Below are positions 1-8,782 of a DNA stretch of 40,200 nucleotides, in pieces. Every line of letters starts with the position of its first letter. Positions within the stretch are counted from its first letter, which is position 1. The stretch spans positions 1-40,200 of the forward strand of contig NZ_CAMLOV010000033.1 in NCBI RefSeq assembly GCF_946481715.1, read 5' to 3'. The DNA comes from an uncultured Mucilaginibacter sp. Lineage in GTDB: Bacteria; Bacteroidota; Bacteroidia; Sphingobacteriales; Sphingobacteriaceae. The notes under the pieces were generated by a model. It saw only the letters and a list, made by a program, of their open reading frames with translations. It had not been told where the DNA came from and ran no database searches. Made by a program: the position numbers and the translations under genes.

Positions 1-16
1 ATGAATTACCAGCTAA

Positions 17-802
17 TTAAATACTCCCAAAGCCTTTCATGATGCCACGCTGCGAATTCTGCACAAAGTTGATGATCTCGTCGCGCTCTACCGTTGGGTT
101 AAATTCCGCTTCGATGATATCCAAAGCCTTGGTCATGTTGTATTTTTTAAGGAAAATGATGCGGTAGATCTCCTGTATCTCGTTGATTGTTGCGGCAGAA
201 AATCCCCTGCGGCGCAAGCCAACGGAGTTGATACCGATGTAGGATAAAGGCTCGCGCCCGGCCTTGGTAAACGGTGGCACATCCTTACGCACCAACGATC
301 CGCCTGAAATCATGCTGTGCGCGCCAATTTCTACAAACTGGTGCACGGCAGATGTGCCGCCGATAAAGGCATAATCGTAAACGTTGATGTGCCCTGCCAA
401 TTGCACCGCGTTGGCGATGATAACGTTGTCGCCTATAACGCAATCATGCGCTACGTGTACATAGGCCATCAGGAGGCAGTTGCTGCCTATGGTGGTGGTG
501 TTTTTATCGAGCGCTGTGCCGCGATTAAGGGTTACGCATTCGCGGATAACTGTGTTATCGCCAACGGTAACGGTGCTTGGCTCGCCTTTATATTTTAAAT
601 CCTGTGGTGGTGCAGAAACAACTGCTCCCGGGAAAATACGGCAATTTTTGCCGATGCGGGCGCCATCCATTATAACCGAGTTAGAACCCACCCAAGTGCC
701 TTCGCCAATTTCCACATCTTTATGGATGGTTACAAATGGCTCAATAACTACGTTATCGGCAATTTTGGCTTGGGGGTGTATGTATGCTAAAGGCTGTATC
801 AT
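17..802 (-). CDS. lpxA: Acyl-ACP--UDP-N-acetylglucosamine O-acyltransferase (LpxA)
   Basis: LpxA performs the first step of lipid A synthesis in the cytoplasm, moving a 3-hydroxyacyl chain from acyl-ACP to UDP-GlcNAc. The 261-aa protein is full length for the family. Residues 1-185 are left-handed beta-helix hexapeptide repeats of the I-G-x-N type, and the C-terminal third is helical. The catalytic histidine is H119 in the motif HVAHDCVIGDN, followed by NAVQLAGH. The ATG start lies 4 nt after the lpxC-fabZ stop, so the two are almost certainly co-transcribed and perhaps translationally coupled. Gene order lpxD, lpxC-fabZ, lpxA is the usual Bacteroidota arrangement. Nothing is unusual about it. 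Confidence 0.97.
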   Translation of the reverse strand: MIQPLAYIHPQAKIADNVVIEPFVTIHKDVEIGEGTWVGSNSVIMDGARIGKNCRIFPGAVVSAPPQDLKYKGEPSTVTVGDNTVIRECVTLNRGTALDKNTTTIGSNCLLMAYVHVAHDCVIGDNVIIANAVQLAGHINVYDYAFIGGTSAVHQFVEIGAHSMISGGSLVRKDVPPFTKAGREPLSYIGINSVGLRRRGFSAATINEIQEIYRIIFLKKYNMTKALDIIEAEFNPTVERDEIINFVQNSQRGIMKGFGSI

Positions 803-806
803 GTTT

Positions 807-2204
807 CTATTTATATTTTACTATTTGTGCCATTAGCTCGGCTTCTACCACAATTTTTTCGCCAACCATGCCTATGCCTTTCATTTGCGCAATACCGCGG
901 CGGATGGGTGCAACCAGGTCGCAACGGAATATTAACGTATCGCCGGGCAATACCTTATCTTTAAACCTTGCATTTTCTATTTTCAGGAACAGCGTAAGCC
1001 AGTTTTCCGGATCAGGCACGGTGTTCAGTACTAAAATACCGCCGGTTTGTGCCATGGCCTCTATTTGTAAAACGCCCGGCATTACCGGTGCGCCCGGGAA
1101 GTGGCCAATAAAGAACGGTTCGTTCATGGTTACAGCCTTTAACCCTACTACGTGCGTTTTTGATAGCTCTAAAATTTTATCAATAAGCAACATTGGCGGG
1201 CGGTGCGGCAGAATGTTCATTATCTGCACCGTATCGTACACTGGTTTCATGTTAGGGTCGTACACCTTAACATGCTTACGGCTACGCTCTTTTTTAATGA
1301 GCGTTTTTATTTTTTTTGCAAACGCAACGTTCGCCGCGTGGCCCGGCCTTGCCGCCATAATATGCCCTTTTATCGGGACGCCAACCAATGCCAAATCGCC
1401 TATCATATCCAATAATTTGTGGCGTGCGGGCTCGTTTTGGTGGCGGAGTTCGATATTGTTTAAAATCCCTTGTGGGGCAACGCTGATATCTTTGCGGTTA
1501 AACAGTTTGGCCAGGTGGGCAAGCTCTTCTTCGTCCACATCCTTATCAACTACTACAATGGCGTTGTTAAGGTCTCCCCCCTTTATCAGGTCGTGGGCCA
1601 ACAGAGCTTCCAGTTCGTGCAAAAAGCAAAACGTGCGGCTGGATGCAATCTCTTTTTTAAACTCGGCAATTGTGGAAATTGTAGCGTGCTGGCTACCCAA
1701 TACCTGTGAGTTATAATCAACCATACAAGTAAACCTATAATCGGTATCCAAAGGCATGGCAACCATCTCTACTTTACGATCTGGTTCGGTGTAGTGGATG
1801 TTGTAGGGGATGTGGTAATATTCGCGGTCGGCCTCCTGTTCGGTAAAGCCGACAGCTTCAATAGCATCAAGAAACTGTATCGAACTGCCGTCCATTATGG
1901 GCATCTCTGGGCCGCTAACATCTATTAGCACATTATCTATCTCCAAACCAACCATTGCTGCAAGCACGTGCTCCACCGTACTAACGCTGGCCCCATTTTG
2001 GGTAAGCGTAGTACCCCGCGAAGTATCGGTAACATTATCGCAATCCGCCTCAATAATAGGCTGCCCTGGCAGGTCTACCCTGCGGAATTTATAGCCGTGC
2101 TTTTCGGGCGCCGGATTAAAGGTAAGGGTAACAAACTCGCCGGTGTGCAGGCCCGTGCCCGAAACCGAAACGGGCTCTTTAATAGTTCTTTGTTTTACAT
2201 TCAT
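807..2204 (-). CDS. lpxC/fabZ: Bifunctional LpxC deacetylase / FabZ dehydratase fusion
   Basis: This is one 465-aa chain with two enzymes. Residues 1 to about 310 are LpxC, the zinc-dependent UDP-3-O-acyl-GlcNAc deacetylase that commits carbon to lipid A. Likely zinc ligands are H79 (STVEHVLAA) and the H262/D266 pair in RHKLLDMIGDLALVG. Residues from about 322 to 465 are FabZ, the (3R)-hydroxyacyl-ACP dehydratase, with catalytic H368 in GHFPGAPVMPG and E382 in LQIEAMAQ. The fusion is known and typical in Bacteroidota. It places in one protein an enzyme that uses the LpxA product and one that competes for the same hydroxyacyl-ACP pool. It sits between lpxD and lpxA on the same strand. Confidence 0.97.
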   Translation of the reverse strand: MNVKQRTIKEPVSVSGTGLHTGEFVTLTFNPAPEKHGYKFRRVDLPGQPIIEADCDNVTDTSRGTTLTQNGASVSTVEHVLAAMVGLEIDNVLIDVSGPEMPIMDGSSIQFLDAIEAVGFTEQEADREYYHIPYNIHYTEPDRKVEMVAMPLDTDYRFTCMVDYNSQVLGSQHATISTIAEFKKEIASSRTFCFLHELEALLAHDLIKGGDLNNAIVVVDKDVDEEELAHLAKLFNRKDISVAPQGILNNIELRHQNEPARHKLLDMIGDLALVGVPIKGHIMAARPGHAANVAFAKKIKTLIKKERSRKHVKVYDPNMKPVYDTVQIMNILPHRPPMLLIDKILELSKTHVVGLKAVTMNEPFFIGHFPGAPVMPGVLQIEAMAQTGGILVLNTVPDPENWLTLFLKIENARFKDKVLPGDTLIFRCDLVAPIRRGIAQMKGIGMVGEKIVVEAELMAQIVKYK

Positions 2205-2211
2205 CTTTGTG

Positions 2212-2287
2212 GTTCATTGGTTCACCCGTTCATTAGTTCATTGGTAGCATATCATCGCCCAGGCAGGAGACTAATGAACCAATGAAC
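2212..2287. repeat. Intergenic inverted repeat between lpxD and lpxC-fabZ
   Basis: GTTCATTGGTTCA (2212-2224) is matched exactly by its reverse complement TGAACCAATGAAC (2275-2287). Inside, GTTCATTAG (2228-2236) has a partner CTAATGAAC at 2271-2279. The arms are built from repeats of TTCATTGG/TTCATTAG. In the lpx transcript this could fold into a hairpin between lpxD and lpxC-fabZ. It resembles a dispersed palindromic element rather than a terminator, because no T-run follows in the transcript direction. Confidence 0.7.
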
Positions 2288-2294
2288 ATTTGAA

Positions 2295-3338
2295 TTAATG
2301 CACGTCTTTCCTTAATTCAGCAATTATCTTTTCTAATTCTAAAACTCTTTTTTCTAATTCGGGCAAGCGGCTCACTACGACGTTCGACCGCATGTTGTTG
2401 CCGTATAATAAGGCCGGCGAGCCCGCCCATTTTTGGCCTTCTTGTTTTATCGGCCGGCTTACGCCCGATTGTGCCTGCACCTGGGTGCCTTTTGCTATAC
2501 TAATATGCCCTACAATACCTACCTGCCCGCCAAGCATAACATTGGCCTCCAGCTTAGTACTGCCGGCAATGCCGGTTTGAGCGGCTATAACGGTGTTTTC
2601 CCCTATTTCTACATTGTGGGCTATCTGTACCAGGTTGTCCAGTTTGGTGCCTTTATGTATAACAGTAGAGCCCATGGTGGCCCTATCTATGGTAGTATTA
2701 GAGCCAATCTCCACATCATCTTCAACAATAACATTTCCTATTTGCGGTATCTTATTGTAAGTGCCATCGGGTTTTGGTGCAAAGCCGAAACCATCACTGC
2801 CGATTACCGAACCGGAATGGATGATGACATTATTGCCTATAATACAATCAAAATAAACTGTAACACCTGGAAACAAAGTAACGTTATCGCCAAGGGTTAC
2901 ATTATCTGCAATGTAGCAATTTGGGTATACTTTACAGTTATTTCCTAATTTTACATTCGGGCTGATGTAGGCGAAAGCACCCACGTAAGCATCCTCGCCA
3001 ATTTTTGCAGATGGGTGGATGAACGACGGCTGTTCGATGCCCTTCTTATTTAATTTAAGCGTATTGTATTGCTCAAGCAAAAGGGTAAATGCGCTATAAG
3101 CATTCTCAACCCGTATCAGCGATGCCTTTACCGGAGCCGTTAACTGCTGGCTGTTGTTAATAATAACGATGGTTGCGTTGGTGGTATACAAATACTGCTC
3201 ATATTTTGGGTTGGCCAAAAACGATAACGAACCTTGCTGTGCTTCCTCTATTTTAGAAAGCTGGCTAACGGCCGCAAGCGGGTCGCCTTCAACAGTTCCG
3301 TTTAGCATAAAGGCTATGTCCTTAGCGGTAAATTGCAT
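2295..3338 (-). CDS. lpxD: UDP-3-O-acylglucosamine N-acyltransferase (LpxD)
   Basis: LpxD adds the second, N-linked 3-hydroxyacyl chain to UDP-3-O-acyl-glucosamine, directly after the LpxC step. The 347-aa protein has the expected N-terminal uridine-binding domain (about 1-100, with [10 protein letters not shown]). A left-handed beta-helix of hexapeptide repeats follows (about 105-310), then a C-terminal helix ([18 protein letters not shown]) that in the family helps form the trimer and bind ACP. The catalytic histidine is H241 in [11 protein letters not shown]. It is the first gene of the three-gene lpx cluster on the minus strand, 55 nt after the HD-phosphohydrolase gene. Confidence 0.97.
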   Translation of the reverse strand: MQFTAKDIAFMLNGTVEGDPLAAVSQLSKIEEAQQGSLSFLANPKYEQYLYTTNATIVIINNSQQLTAPVKASLIRVENAYSAFTLLLEQYNTLKLNKKGIEQPSFIHPSAKIGEDAYVGAFAYISPNVKLGNNCKVYPNCYIADNVTLGDNVTLFPGVTVYFDCIIGNNVIIHSGSVIGSDGFGFAPKPDGTYNKIPQIGNVIVEDDVEIGSNTTIDRATMGSTVIHKGTKLDNLVQIAHNVEIGENTVIAAQTGIAGSTKLEANVMLGGQVGIVGHISIAKGTQVQAQSGVSRPIKQEGQKWAGSPALLYGNNMRSNVVVSRLPELEKRVLELEKIIAELRKDVH

Positions 3339-3393
3339 CCTGCAAATTTAAGTTTATTTTATGTTTTGTTTATACCCTATTAACATTGGCCAA

Positions 3394-4620
3394 CTACACC
3401 AGCCCTTTGCTGTAGCAAAGTATATATTTTTTTACGGTTTTTGTTAATGCTTCCAGGTTACTGTTATCGCTCGCCAGTGCAATGTCCCTGATGTCGCCAT
3501 TTTTCATCAGTATATGAATGTTGCCATCACCCTTGTTGTAAGCGTTATTACGTATGGCGTCGGTAAATACAAAATACGATGCCTCGTGCTCACTAAAATT
3601 ATACATTCTGGCTGCTTCTAGCCTCAGTTTGGCTATAAAACTTTCGTCGGGCCGCTCTGCAGTAATATCAACATGGAATAATTTACGCTCTATCAGGTTG
3701 CTGCAAAGTGTAGATAATACAAAGTCGCTGCTATCAGCCCAAACTTTTACTGCAGCCATCACGTCGGTATCATCCAGTTTAGCAAAGATCTCCAGATGGT
3801 GGTTTTGGGCTTTAAAATCCTCCTTCGAAATCACCTTTTCCAAAAAATGATTCAGGGCCGGGGTGATATTGAATTTATGCCCGGCTAAAGCCAGTTCGCG
3901 GCTGCGGTTAAATATTTTGCAGAGCAGTTGCTCGCCCGCTATTACGGTTTTATGCAAATACACCTGCCAGTACATCAGCCTGCGGGCAATCAGGAATTTT
4001 TCTATCGAATAAATCCCTTTTTCCTCCACTGTAATGCTGTCATCCTTTACGTGTAGCATCTTAATGATCCGGTCGGAACTGATGACGCCTTCGGATACGC
4101 CTGTAAAAAAACTGTCCCGGTTAAGGTAATCCATCCTGTCCATATCCAGTTGGCTGGAAACCAATTGATGCAAGAATTTTTTTGGATAGATGCCTTTAAA
4201 AATTTCGATAGCTAAGGAAAGCTGCCCGTTAAACTGTTCGTTCAGTTTATCCATTAACAAAATGGAAATATCTTCATGGTCGATACCTTCGATGATGGTC
4301 TGTTCCAACGCGTGGGAGAACGGCCCGTGCCCAATATCGTGCAATAAGATGGCAATAAGCAGCCCTTCTTTTTCTTCGGTTGTGATGGTACACCCTTTAT
4401 TGCAAAGGGTTTCTATTGCGGTACCCATTAAGTGCATGGCGCCGATGGCATGATGGAAACGGGTATGCAAAGCGCCGGGATAAACCAAATGAGTCATTCC
4501 CAATTGTTTGATATACCTTAGCCGCTGGAAGTAAGGATGCTCGATAAGGTCGAACACCAGTTCGGAGGGTATACTGATAAACCCGTAAACCGGGTCGTTG
4601 ATGATCTTCTTTTTATTCAA
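3394..4620 (-). CDS. HD-domain phosphohydrolase (dGTPase/SAMHD1-like superfamily)
   Basis: This 408-aa protein belongs to the HD superfamily of metal-dependent phosphohydrolases (COG1078-like). Metal-binding residues are visible in LHTRFHHAIGAMHL (52-63) and in the HD pair H94-D95 of LLHDIGHGPFSHALE. A later aspartate lies in SQLDMDRMDYLNRD. The N-terminus NDPVYGFISIP is typical of this family. Relatives hydrolyse (d)NTPs or related nucleotides, but the substrate cannot be told from sequence. Translation most likely starts at TTG (4618-4620), because a stop codon lies two codons upstream and no ATG is available. It is probably transcribed with the lpx genes, though a functional link is not evident. 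Confidence 0.9.
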   Translation of the reverse strand: MNKKKIINDPVYGFISIPSELVFDLIEHPYFQRLRYIKQLGMTHLVYPGALHTRFHHAIGAMHLMGTAIETLCNKGCTITTEEKEGLLIAILLHDIGHGPFSHALEQTIIEGIDHEDISILLMDKLNEQFNGQLSLAIEIFKGIYPKKFLHQLVSSQLDMDRMDYLNRDSFFTGVSEGVISSDRIIKMLHVKDDSITVEEKGIYSIEKFLIARRLMYWQVYLHKTVIAGEQLLCKIFNRSRELALAGHKFNITPALNHFLEKVISKEDFKAQNHHLEIFAKLDDTDVMAAVKVWADSSDFVLSTLCSNLIERKLFHVDITAERPDESFIAKLRLEAARMYNFSEHEASYFVFTDAIRNNAYNKGDGNIHILMKNGDIRDIALASDNSNLEALTKTVKKYILCYSKGLV

Positions 4621-4675
4621 GGTAACTATATAGAATGCAAAAGTGTTGAATTATGACAAAACAAGCACCATGCTA

Positions 4676-4708
4676 TTGTTAATATATGTTAAACCTTGTA
4701 TAATTTTA
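4676..4708 (+). promoter_or_regulatory. Candidate Bacteroidota promoter for porX
   Basis: TTG at 4676-4678 and TAATTTTA at 4701-4708 are 22 nt apart and resemble TTG-N19-21-TAnnTTTG with one mismatch. The site lies about 50 nt before the porX ATG in the divergent gap from the HD gene. Spacing is slightly long, so this is tentative. Confidence 0.35.
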
Positions 4709-4758
4709 CAACAAAATACCGCGCCCCGGGGTTATAACAGGGTAAAAATATATTTATT

Positions 4759-6312
4759 ATGCAAGATACCTCCATATTATGGGCCGACGACGAGATTGAC
4801 TTGTTGAAACCGCACATAATGTTTTTAACGGAAAAAGGCTACAAAGTTACTACCGTAACCAATGGGCACGATGCCTTAGACGAATTCAAAAAACAATATT
4901 TCGACCTTGTTTTCCTTGATGAAAATATGCCGGGCTTAACCGGGCTGGAAACTTTACAGCAAATAAAGAACATCCGTAGCGATGTGCCCATCGTTCTGAT
5001 CACCAAAAACGAGGAGGAATATCTGATGGAAGATGCTATTGGTTCTAAAATAGACGACTACCTGATAAAACCGGTACACCCCAAGCAGATACAACTTACC
5101 ATTAAAAAGCTCACCGAGAACAAGCGGCTGGTAACCGAGAAAACCACAATGGCCTATCAGATGGACTTCCGCACGCTGGGGATGACACTGAACGATAACC
5201 TCAGCTTTCAGGAATGGGTGGACGTTTACAAAAAGCTTATTTATTGGGAACTGGAGCTGGAAACGCTTGAAGATGCCGGCATGCACGAGATACTTACCTT
5301 GCAAAAGGCAGAGGCGAACGTACAGTTTTGCAAGTTTGTAGAGCGCAACTACCTCGACTGGGTGAAAAATCCGGACACGGCGCCAACCTCATCGCCTCAA
5401 TTATTTAAAAAGAAGGTGTTCCCTAAGCTGGATGGCAACGGGCCGGTTTTCTTTATTTTGATAGATAACCTGCGCTACGACCAGTTTAAGATCATCAACC
5501 CTATTATATCCGAATATTTCCGGTTAGAGGAAGAAGATACTTATTTCAGTATCCTGCCAACGGCAACACAATACGCACGTAATGCAATCTTTTCGGGGCT
5601 GATGCCTTTGGATATGGAAAAAAGATACCCGCAGATGTGGCAAAATGATGAAGATGAAGGCGGCAAAAACCTTTATGAGGCGGAATTTATTGCCGACCAG
5701 TTAAAACGCACGCTCCGCCGCGATATTAAGCATTCTTACCACAAAATATTAAACATTGATGAAGGCCGCGCGCTGAACGAATCAGTAAGCAACCTGATGC
5801 AGAACGACCTGAATGTAGTAGTTTATAACTTTGTGGATATGCTTAGCCACGCCCGTACCGACATGCAGATGATACGCGAACTGGCTAGCGATGATGCGGC
5901 CTACCGTTCGTTAACCCTATCCTGGTTTGAGCATTCGCCTTTATTCGATTTGTTGAAGTTTTTAGCATCCAAACAAGTAAGGGTGATCATCACAACGGAC
6001 CACGGTACCATCAAAGTAAAAAACCCGAGCAAGATCATCGGTGACCGTAATACCAATACCAATCTGCGTTATAAACAAGGCAAAAACCTGAATTATAATG
6101 CAAAAGAAGTATTCCACATACGTAACCCGCACGATGCCATGCTGCCAAAGCTGCATGTAAGCAGCAGCTTTGTATTTGCCAAAGGCGATAGCTATTTTGT
6201 GTACCCCAATAATTACAACCATTTTGTGAATTTTTATAATGAGACCTTCCAACATGGTGGCATCTCCTTAGAAGAAATGATCATCCCAATTGTAACTTAC
6301 GGTCCAAAATAA
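4759..6312 (+). CDS. porX: PorX-type response regulator with C-terminal PglZ (alkaline-phosphatase-fold) domain
   Basis: Residues 1-120 form a CheY-like receiver, with acidic D10/D11, phospho-acceptor D54 (LVFLDENMPGL), T82 and K104. A helical middle region of about 100 residues leads to a PglZ domain from about 225 to the end. Metal-site residues of the alkaline phosphatase fold are D236 (ILIDNLRYD), the T268/T270 region (PTATQYARN), D360 and H364 (FVDMLSH), and D414-H415 (TTDHGTIK). In Porphyromonas and Flavobacterium, PorX works with the kinase PorY to control type IX secretion and gliding genes. At 517 aa it matches the family length. A two-TM kinase at 32861-34081 is a possible partner. 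It precedes tsaE by 115 nt that contain a palindromic repeat. Confidence 0.93.
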   Translation: MQDTSILWADDEIDLLKPHIMFLTEKGYKVTTVTNGHDALDEFKKQYFDLVFLDENMPGLTGLETLQQIKNIRSDVPIVLITKNEEEYLMEDAIGSKIDDYLIKPVHPKQIQLTIKKLTENKRLVTEKTTMAYQMDFRTLGMTLNDNLSFQEWVDVYKKLIYWELELETLEDAGMHEILTLQKAEANVQFCKFVERNYLDWVKNPDTAPTSSPQLFKKKVFPKLDGNGPVFFILIDNLRYDQFKIINPIISEYFRLEEEDTYFSILPTATQYARNAIFSGLMPLDMEKRYPQMWQNDEDEGGKNLYEAEFIADQLKRTLRRDIKHSYHKILNIDEGRALNESVSNLMQNDLNVVVYNFVDMLSHARTDMQMIRELASDDAAYRSLTLSWFEHSPLFDLLKFLASKQVRVIITTDHGTIKVKNPSKIIGDRNTNTNLRYKQGKNLNYNAKEVFHIRNPHDAMLPKLHVSSSFVFAKGDSYFVYPNNYNHFVNFYNETFQHGGISLEEMIIPIVTYGPK

Positions 6313-6330
6313 ATAACGACATTCCCCACA

Positions 6331-6410
6331 CGTCATTGCGAGGAACGAAGCAATCTTTAAGCGTGCATATCGAACATGCATATCGTGAGATTGCTTCGCG
6401 CCTCGATGAT
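6331..6410. repeat. REP-like palindromic element between porX and tsaE
   Basis: The left arm CGAGGaaCGAAGCAATCT (6339-6356) pairs with AGATTGCTTCGcgCCTCG (6388-6405), a 16-bp stem with one 2-nt internal loop. The outer bases (CGTCATTG at 6331 and ATGATG at 6406) are a decayed continuation. The loop holds two copies of TGCATATCG (6364-6372 and 6377-6385). The arm sequence beginning CGTCATTGCGAGGAACGAAG is, from memory, a very common intergenic repeat in Bacteroidota genomes. It may end or stabilise porX mRNA. Confidence 0.75.
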
Positions 6411-6427
6411 GTTTTAAAGAGAAAGTA

Positions 6428-6844
6428 ATGGATATTAACATCACCACCCTCGAAGAACTGGGCGGCGCAGCCCGGGCCATTTTAGATTACGCCGGTAGCA
6501 ATAAAATATTTCTATTTTACGGTGATATGGGCGCAGGCAAAACCACGCTCATTAAATCGCTTTGCGCCGCGCTTGGCGTCGCCGACGAAGTTACCAGCCC
6601 CACTTTCTCCATTGTAAACGAGTATGCAGGTACTGATGGCCCCGTTTATCACTTTGATTTTTACAGGCTAAAGGAACAGGGCGAGGCACTGGATATGGGA
6701 TACGAAGAGTATTTCTTTTCGGATAATTATTGCTTTATAGAATGGCCCGAAAGAATTGCTGGGTTGATACCCGACCTGTATACCGGCATTCGCATCACCG
6801 TTTCGGAAGAAGGTGTGCGCCAAATAACTGTGGAAAACATTTGA
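6428..6844 (+). CDS. tsaE: tRNA threonylcarbamoyladenosine biosynthesis ATPase TsaE
   Basis: TsaE is the small P-loop ATPase that works with TsaB and TsaD to make the t6A37 modification of ANN-decoding tRNAs. The 138-aa protein has a Walker A motif GDMGAGKT (32-39) followed by TSPTFSIVNEY, HFDFYRLKEQGE and FIEWPERI, the standard TsaE signature order. Length and motifs are complete. The next gene starts 52 nt downstream on the same strand, so co-transcription is likely. TsaB and TsaD are not in the window. Confidence 0.96.
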   Translation: MDINITTLEELGGAARAILDYAGSNKIFLFYGDMGAGKTTLIKSLCAALGVADEVTSPTFSIVNEYAGTDGPVYHFDFYRLKEQGEALDMGYEEYFFSDNYCFIEWPERIAGLIPDLYTGIRITVSEEGVRQITVENI

Positions 6845-6896
6845 TGCATATGCCCGTTGTTTTTCTTATCTTCAACATCCCGAAAATAAGGTAAAA

Positions 6897-8123
6897 ATGA
6901 GTTCAGGAAAATATAGCGGCTTTTCTGATGTTGCCCGCCAGGCAATGCTGCAACCTCAGGAATCGATGCTGGAGGTTAAAAACAAAAAAGATAAATTATA
7001 CATAGGTATACCCAAGGAAGTCTCCTTCCAGGAAAACCGCATACCACTTACCCCGTTATCGGTAGCACTGCTGGTAAATAATGGGCACGATGTGCTTTTA
7101 GAAAGCAACGCGGGGCAGGCAGCCAATTTTTCTGATAATAATTATAGCGAGCAGGGCGCCCAGATAGTTTATGAAACTAAACGGGTTTACGAGGCCGATA
7201 TCATCATCAAAATAGCACCGCCCACCATGGAAGAAATAGCCATGATGAAACCCGGGCAACTGTTAATATCTGCCTTACAGGTATCTACACTAAAAGCCGA
7301 GTGCCTGCAAGCCTTATTGGCTAAAAAAGTAACTGCTATTTGTTTCGAAAACATAGAGGACGAAGGCGGCACATTAACCGTAGTACGCGCTATGAGCGAG
7401 ATTGTTGGCGCTACATCTATCCTGATAGCAGCAGAATACCTTAGCAATATTTTTGGCGGCAAAGGGTTGATGTTGGGTGGCATAACCGGCGTACCACCAA
7501 CAGAAATTGTAATATTAGGTGCCGGCACCGTTGGCGAGTATGCTGCGCGCACCGCTATATCTTTAGGTGCCGAAGTAAAGGTCTTCGACCCCTCTATCTA
7601 TAAATTGCGCCGCCTGCAAAATAACATTGGCAGCCGCATATTTACATCGGTAATACAGCCTATTGTTTTAGAAAAAGCCATTACCACCTGCGATGTTGTT
7701 ATTGGCGCCATGCGTGCCGACGATGGCCGCAGCCCCTGCCTGGTATCAGAAACTACCGTAAGTAAAATGAAACCCAATTCGGTTATTATTGATGTGAGTA
7801 TAGACCAGGGCGGTTGTTTTGAAACGTCCGAAGTTACCAACCACACGCACCCGGTGTTTAGAAAATACGACGTTATACATTACTGTGTACCAAATATAGC
7901 TTCGCGCGTAGCGCGGACGGCTACTTATGCGCTTACTAATATTTTTGCGCCGATATTATTAGACATAGGTGAGCACGGCGGCCTAAAGAATGTAATTTGG
8001 AAAAAATCGGGCATCCGCAACGCGGTTTATATTTACCAGGGGCACCTCACCAACAAACACATGGGTGAGCGATTTGGCATCCCATGTAAAGATTTGGACC
8101 TGCTGGTAGCAGCAAACCACTAA
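6897..8123 (+). CDS. ald: Alanine dehydrogenase family protein
   Basis: The 408-aa protein has a 35-residue N-terminal extension, then an AlaDH/PNT N-domain with IGIPKEVSFQENRIPLTP (substrate-binding R48) and KIAPPT (K105). A Rossmann NAD-binding domain has GAGTVG at 208-213. The signature IDQGGCFETSEVTNHTHPVF, typical of alanine dehydrogenases, is present. The family catalyses reversible NAD-dependent deamination of alanine to pyruvate. The active-site histidine normally found in the loop after the second N-domain strand appears as glutamine here (ISALQVST, about 125-132). This suggests the Bacteroidota variant subgroup, and catalysis on alanine should not be taken as proven. It converges with the histidine phosphatase gene with no space between stops. 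Confidence 0.85.
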   Translation: MSSGKYSGFSDVARQAMLQPQESMLEVKNKKDKLYIGIPKEVSFQENRIPLTPLSVALLVNNGHDVLLESNAGQAANFSDNNYSEQGAQIVYETKRVYEADIIIKIAPPTMEEIAMMKPGQLLISALQVSTLKAECLQALLAKKVTAICFENIEDEGGTLTVVRAMSEIVGATSILIAAEYLSNIFGGKGLMLGGITGVPPTEIVILGAGTVGEYAARTAISLGAEVKVFDPSIYKLRRLQNNIGSRIFTSVIQPIVLEKAITTCDVVIGAMRADDGRSPCLVSETTVSKMKPNSVIIDVSIDQGGCFETSEVTNHTHPVFRKYDVIHYCVPNIASRVARTATYALTNIFAPILLDIGEHGGLKNVIWKKSGIRNAVYIYQGHLTNKHMGERFGIPCKDLDLLVAANH

Positions 8124-8735
8124 TTAATAGTGCGAGGGAGGGGTGACAAATTGCTGTGCAGGCCGGTTATCCTCTTTGTACTTCTGGGGCAGGTCGGATT
8201 TGTGGTGGAGGGTGCCGTAATAGGATATTTCCAGTTCGCGCTCGCCGGAATCTTTTACAGTTAGTTTAAATACCATATCGTAATCATCCTCATCCAGTGC
8301 TTCAAACGGCATTTCGCTGCCAAAAGCATCCAATAGGGGCATTAAGGTATTTGAGTGGCCAACTATAAGCACGTTGTCTCCGTTAAAGTTTTTAAGGATA
8401 GTAGCCGCAAAAGTTTTCAGGCTATCGCCATAAACGCGCGGTAAAATTTTGGCTTGCGTGGCCAGCGGACGGGCAGTTTCGGCGGTACGCTTATATTTGG
8501 TTACGTAAATGGCTTTTATTTTTTCGCGCTTCAGGTATTTAGCTAACGATTCTGCCCGCTTTTGCCCGTCGAATGATAAATTCGGGTCGTCTGAAGTTTT
8601 TACGGTTGCCGGTTCTTTCTCGGCATGCCGCACAAACCACAGGGTTGTTTTTTGCGCAAAGGCACTATAATTGCTAAGGAGTAAACAAACAAAGATTATT
8701 GTCAGGGCTTTAGATTTTAGCAATGTGTTTTTCAT
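8124..8735 (-). CDS. Secreted histidine phosphatase superfamily (SixA/PGM-like) protein
   Basis: The 203-aa protein starts with a signal peptide (1-27, ending YSAFAQ), so it is probably periplasmic. The branch-1 histidine phosphatase core follows: the R36-H37 phosphohistidine motif in FVRHAEKEP, R83 in YKRTAETARP, and the second catalytic histidine H127 in VLIVGHSNTL. The family removes phosphate from small molecules or phosphohistidine, and the substrate here is unknown. The gene is divergent from the YihY/BrkB gene (47-nt gap) and convergent with the alanine dehydrogenase gene. Confidence 0.9.
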   Translation of the reverse strand: MKNTLLKSKALTIIFVCLLLSNYSAFAQKTTLWFVRHAEKEPATVKTSDDPNLSFDGQKRAESLAKYLKREKIKAIYVTKYKRTAETARPLATQAKILPRVYGDSLKTFAATILKNFNGDNVLIVGHSNTLMPLLDAFGSEMPFEALDEDDYDMVFKLTVKDSGERELEISYYGTLHHKSDLPQKYKEDNRPAQQFVTPPSHY

Positions 8736-8782
8736 AGCGCGCTATCTGGTTTACAAGTAAAGGTATTTACAAATATATTGAT

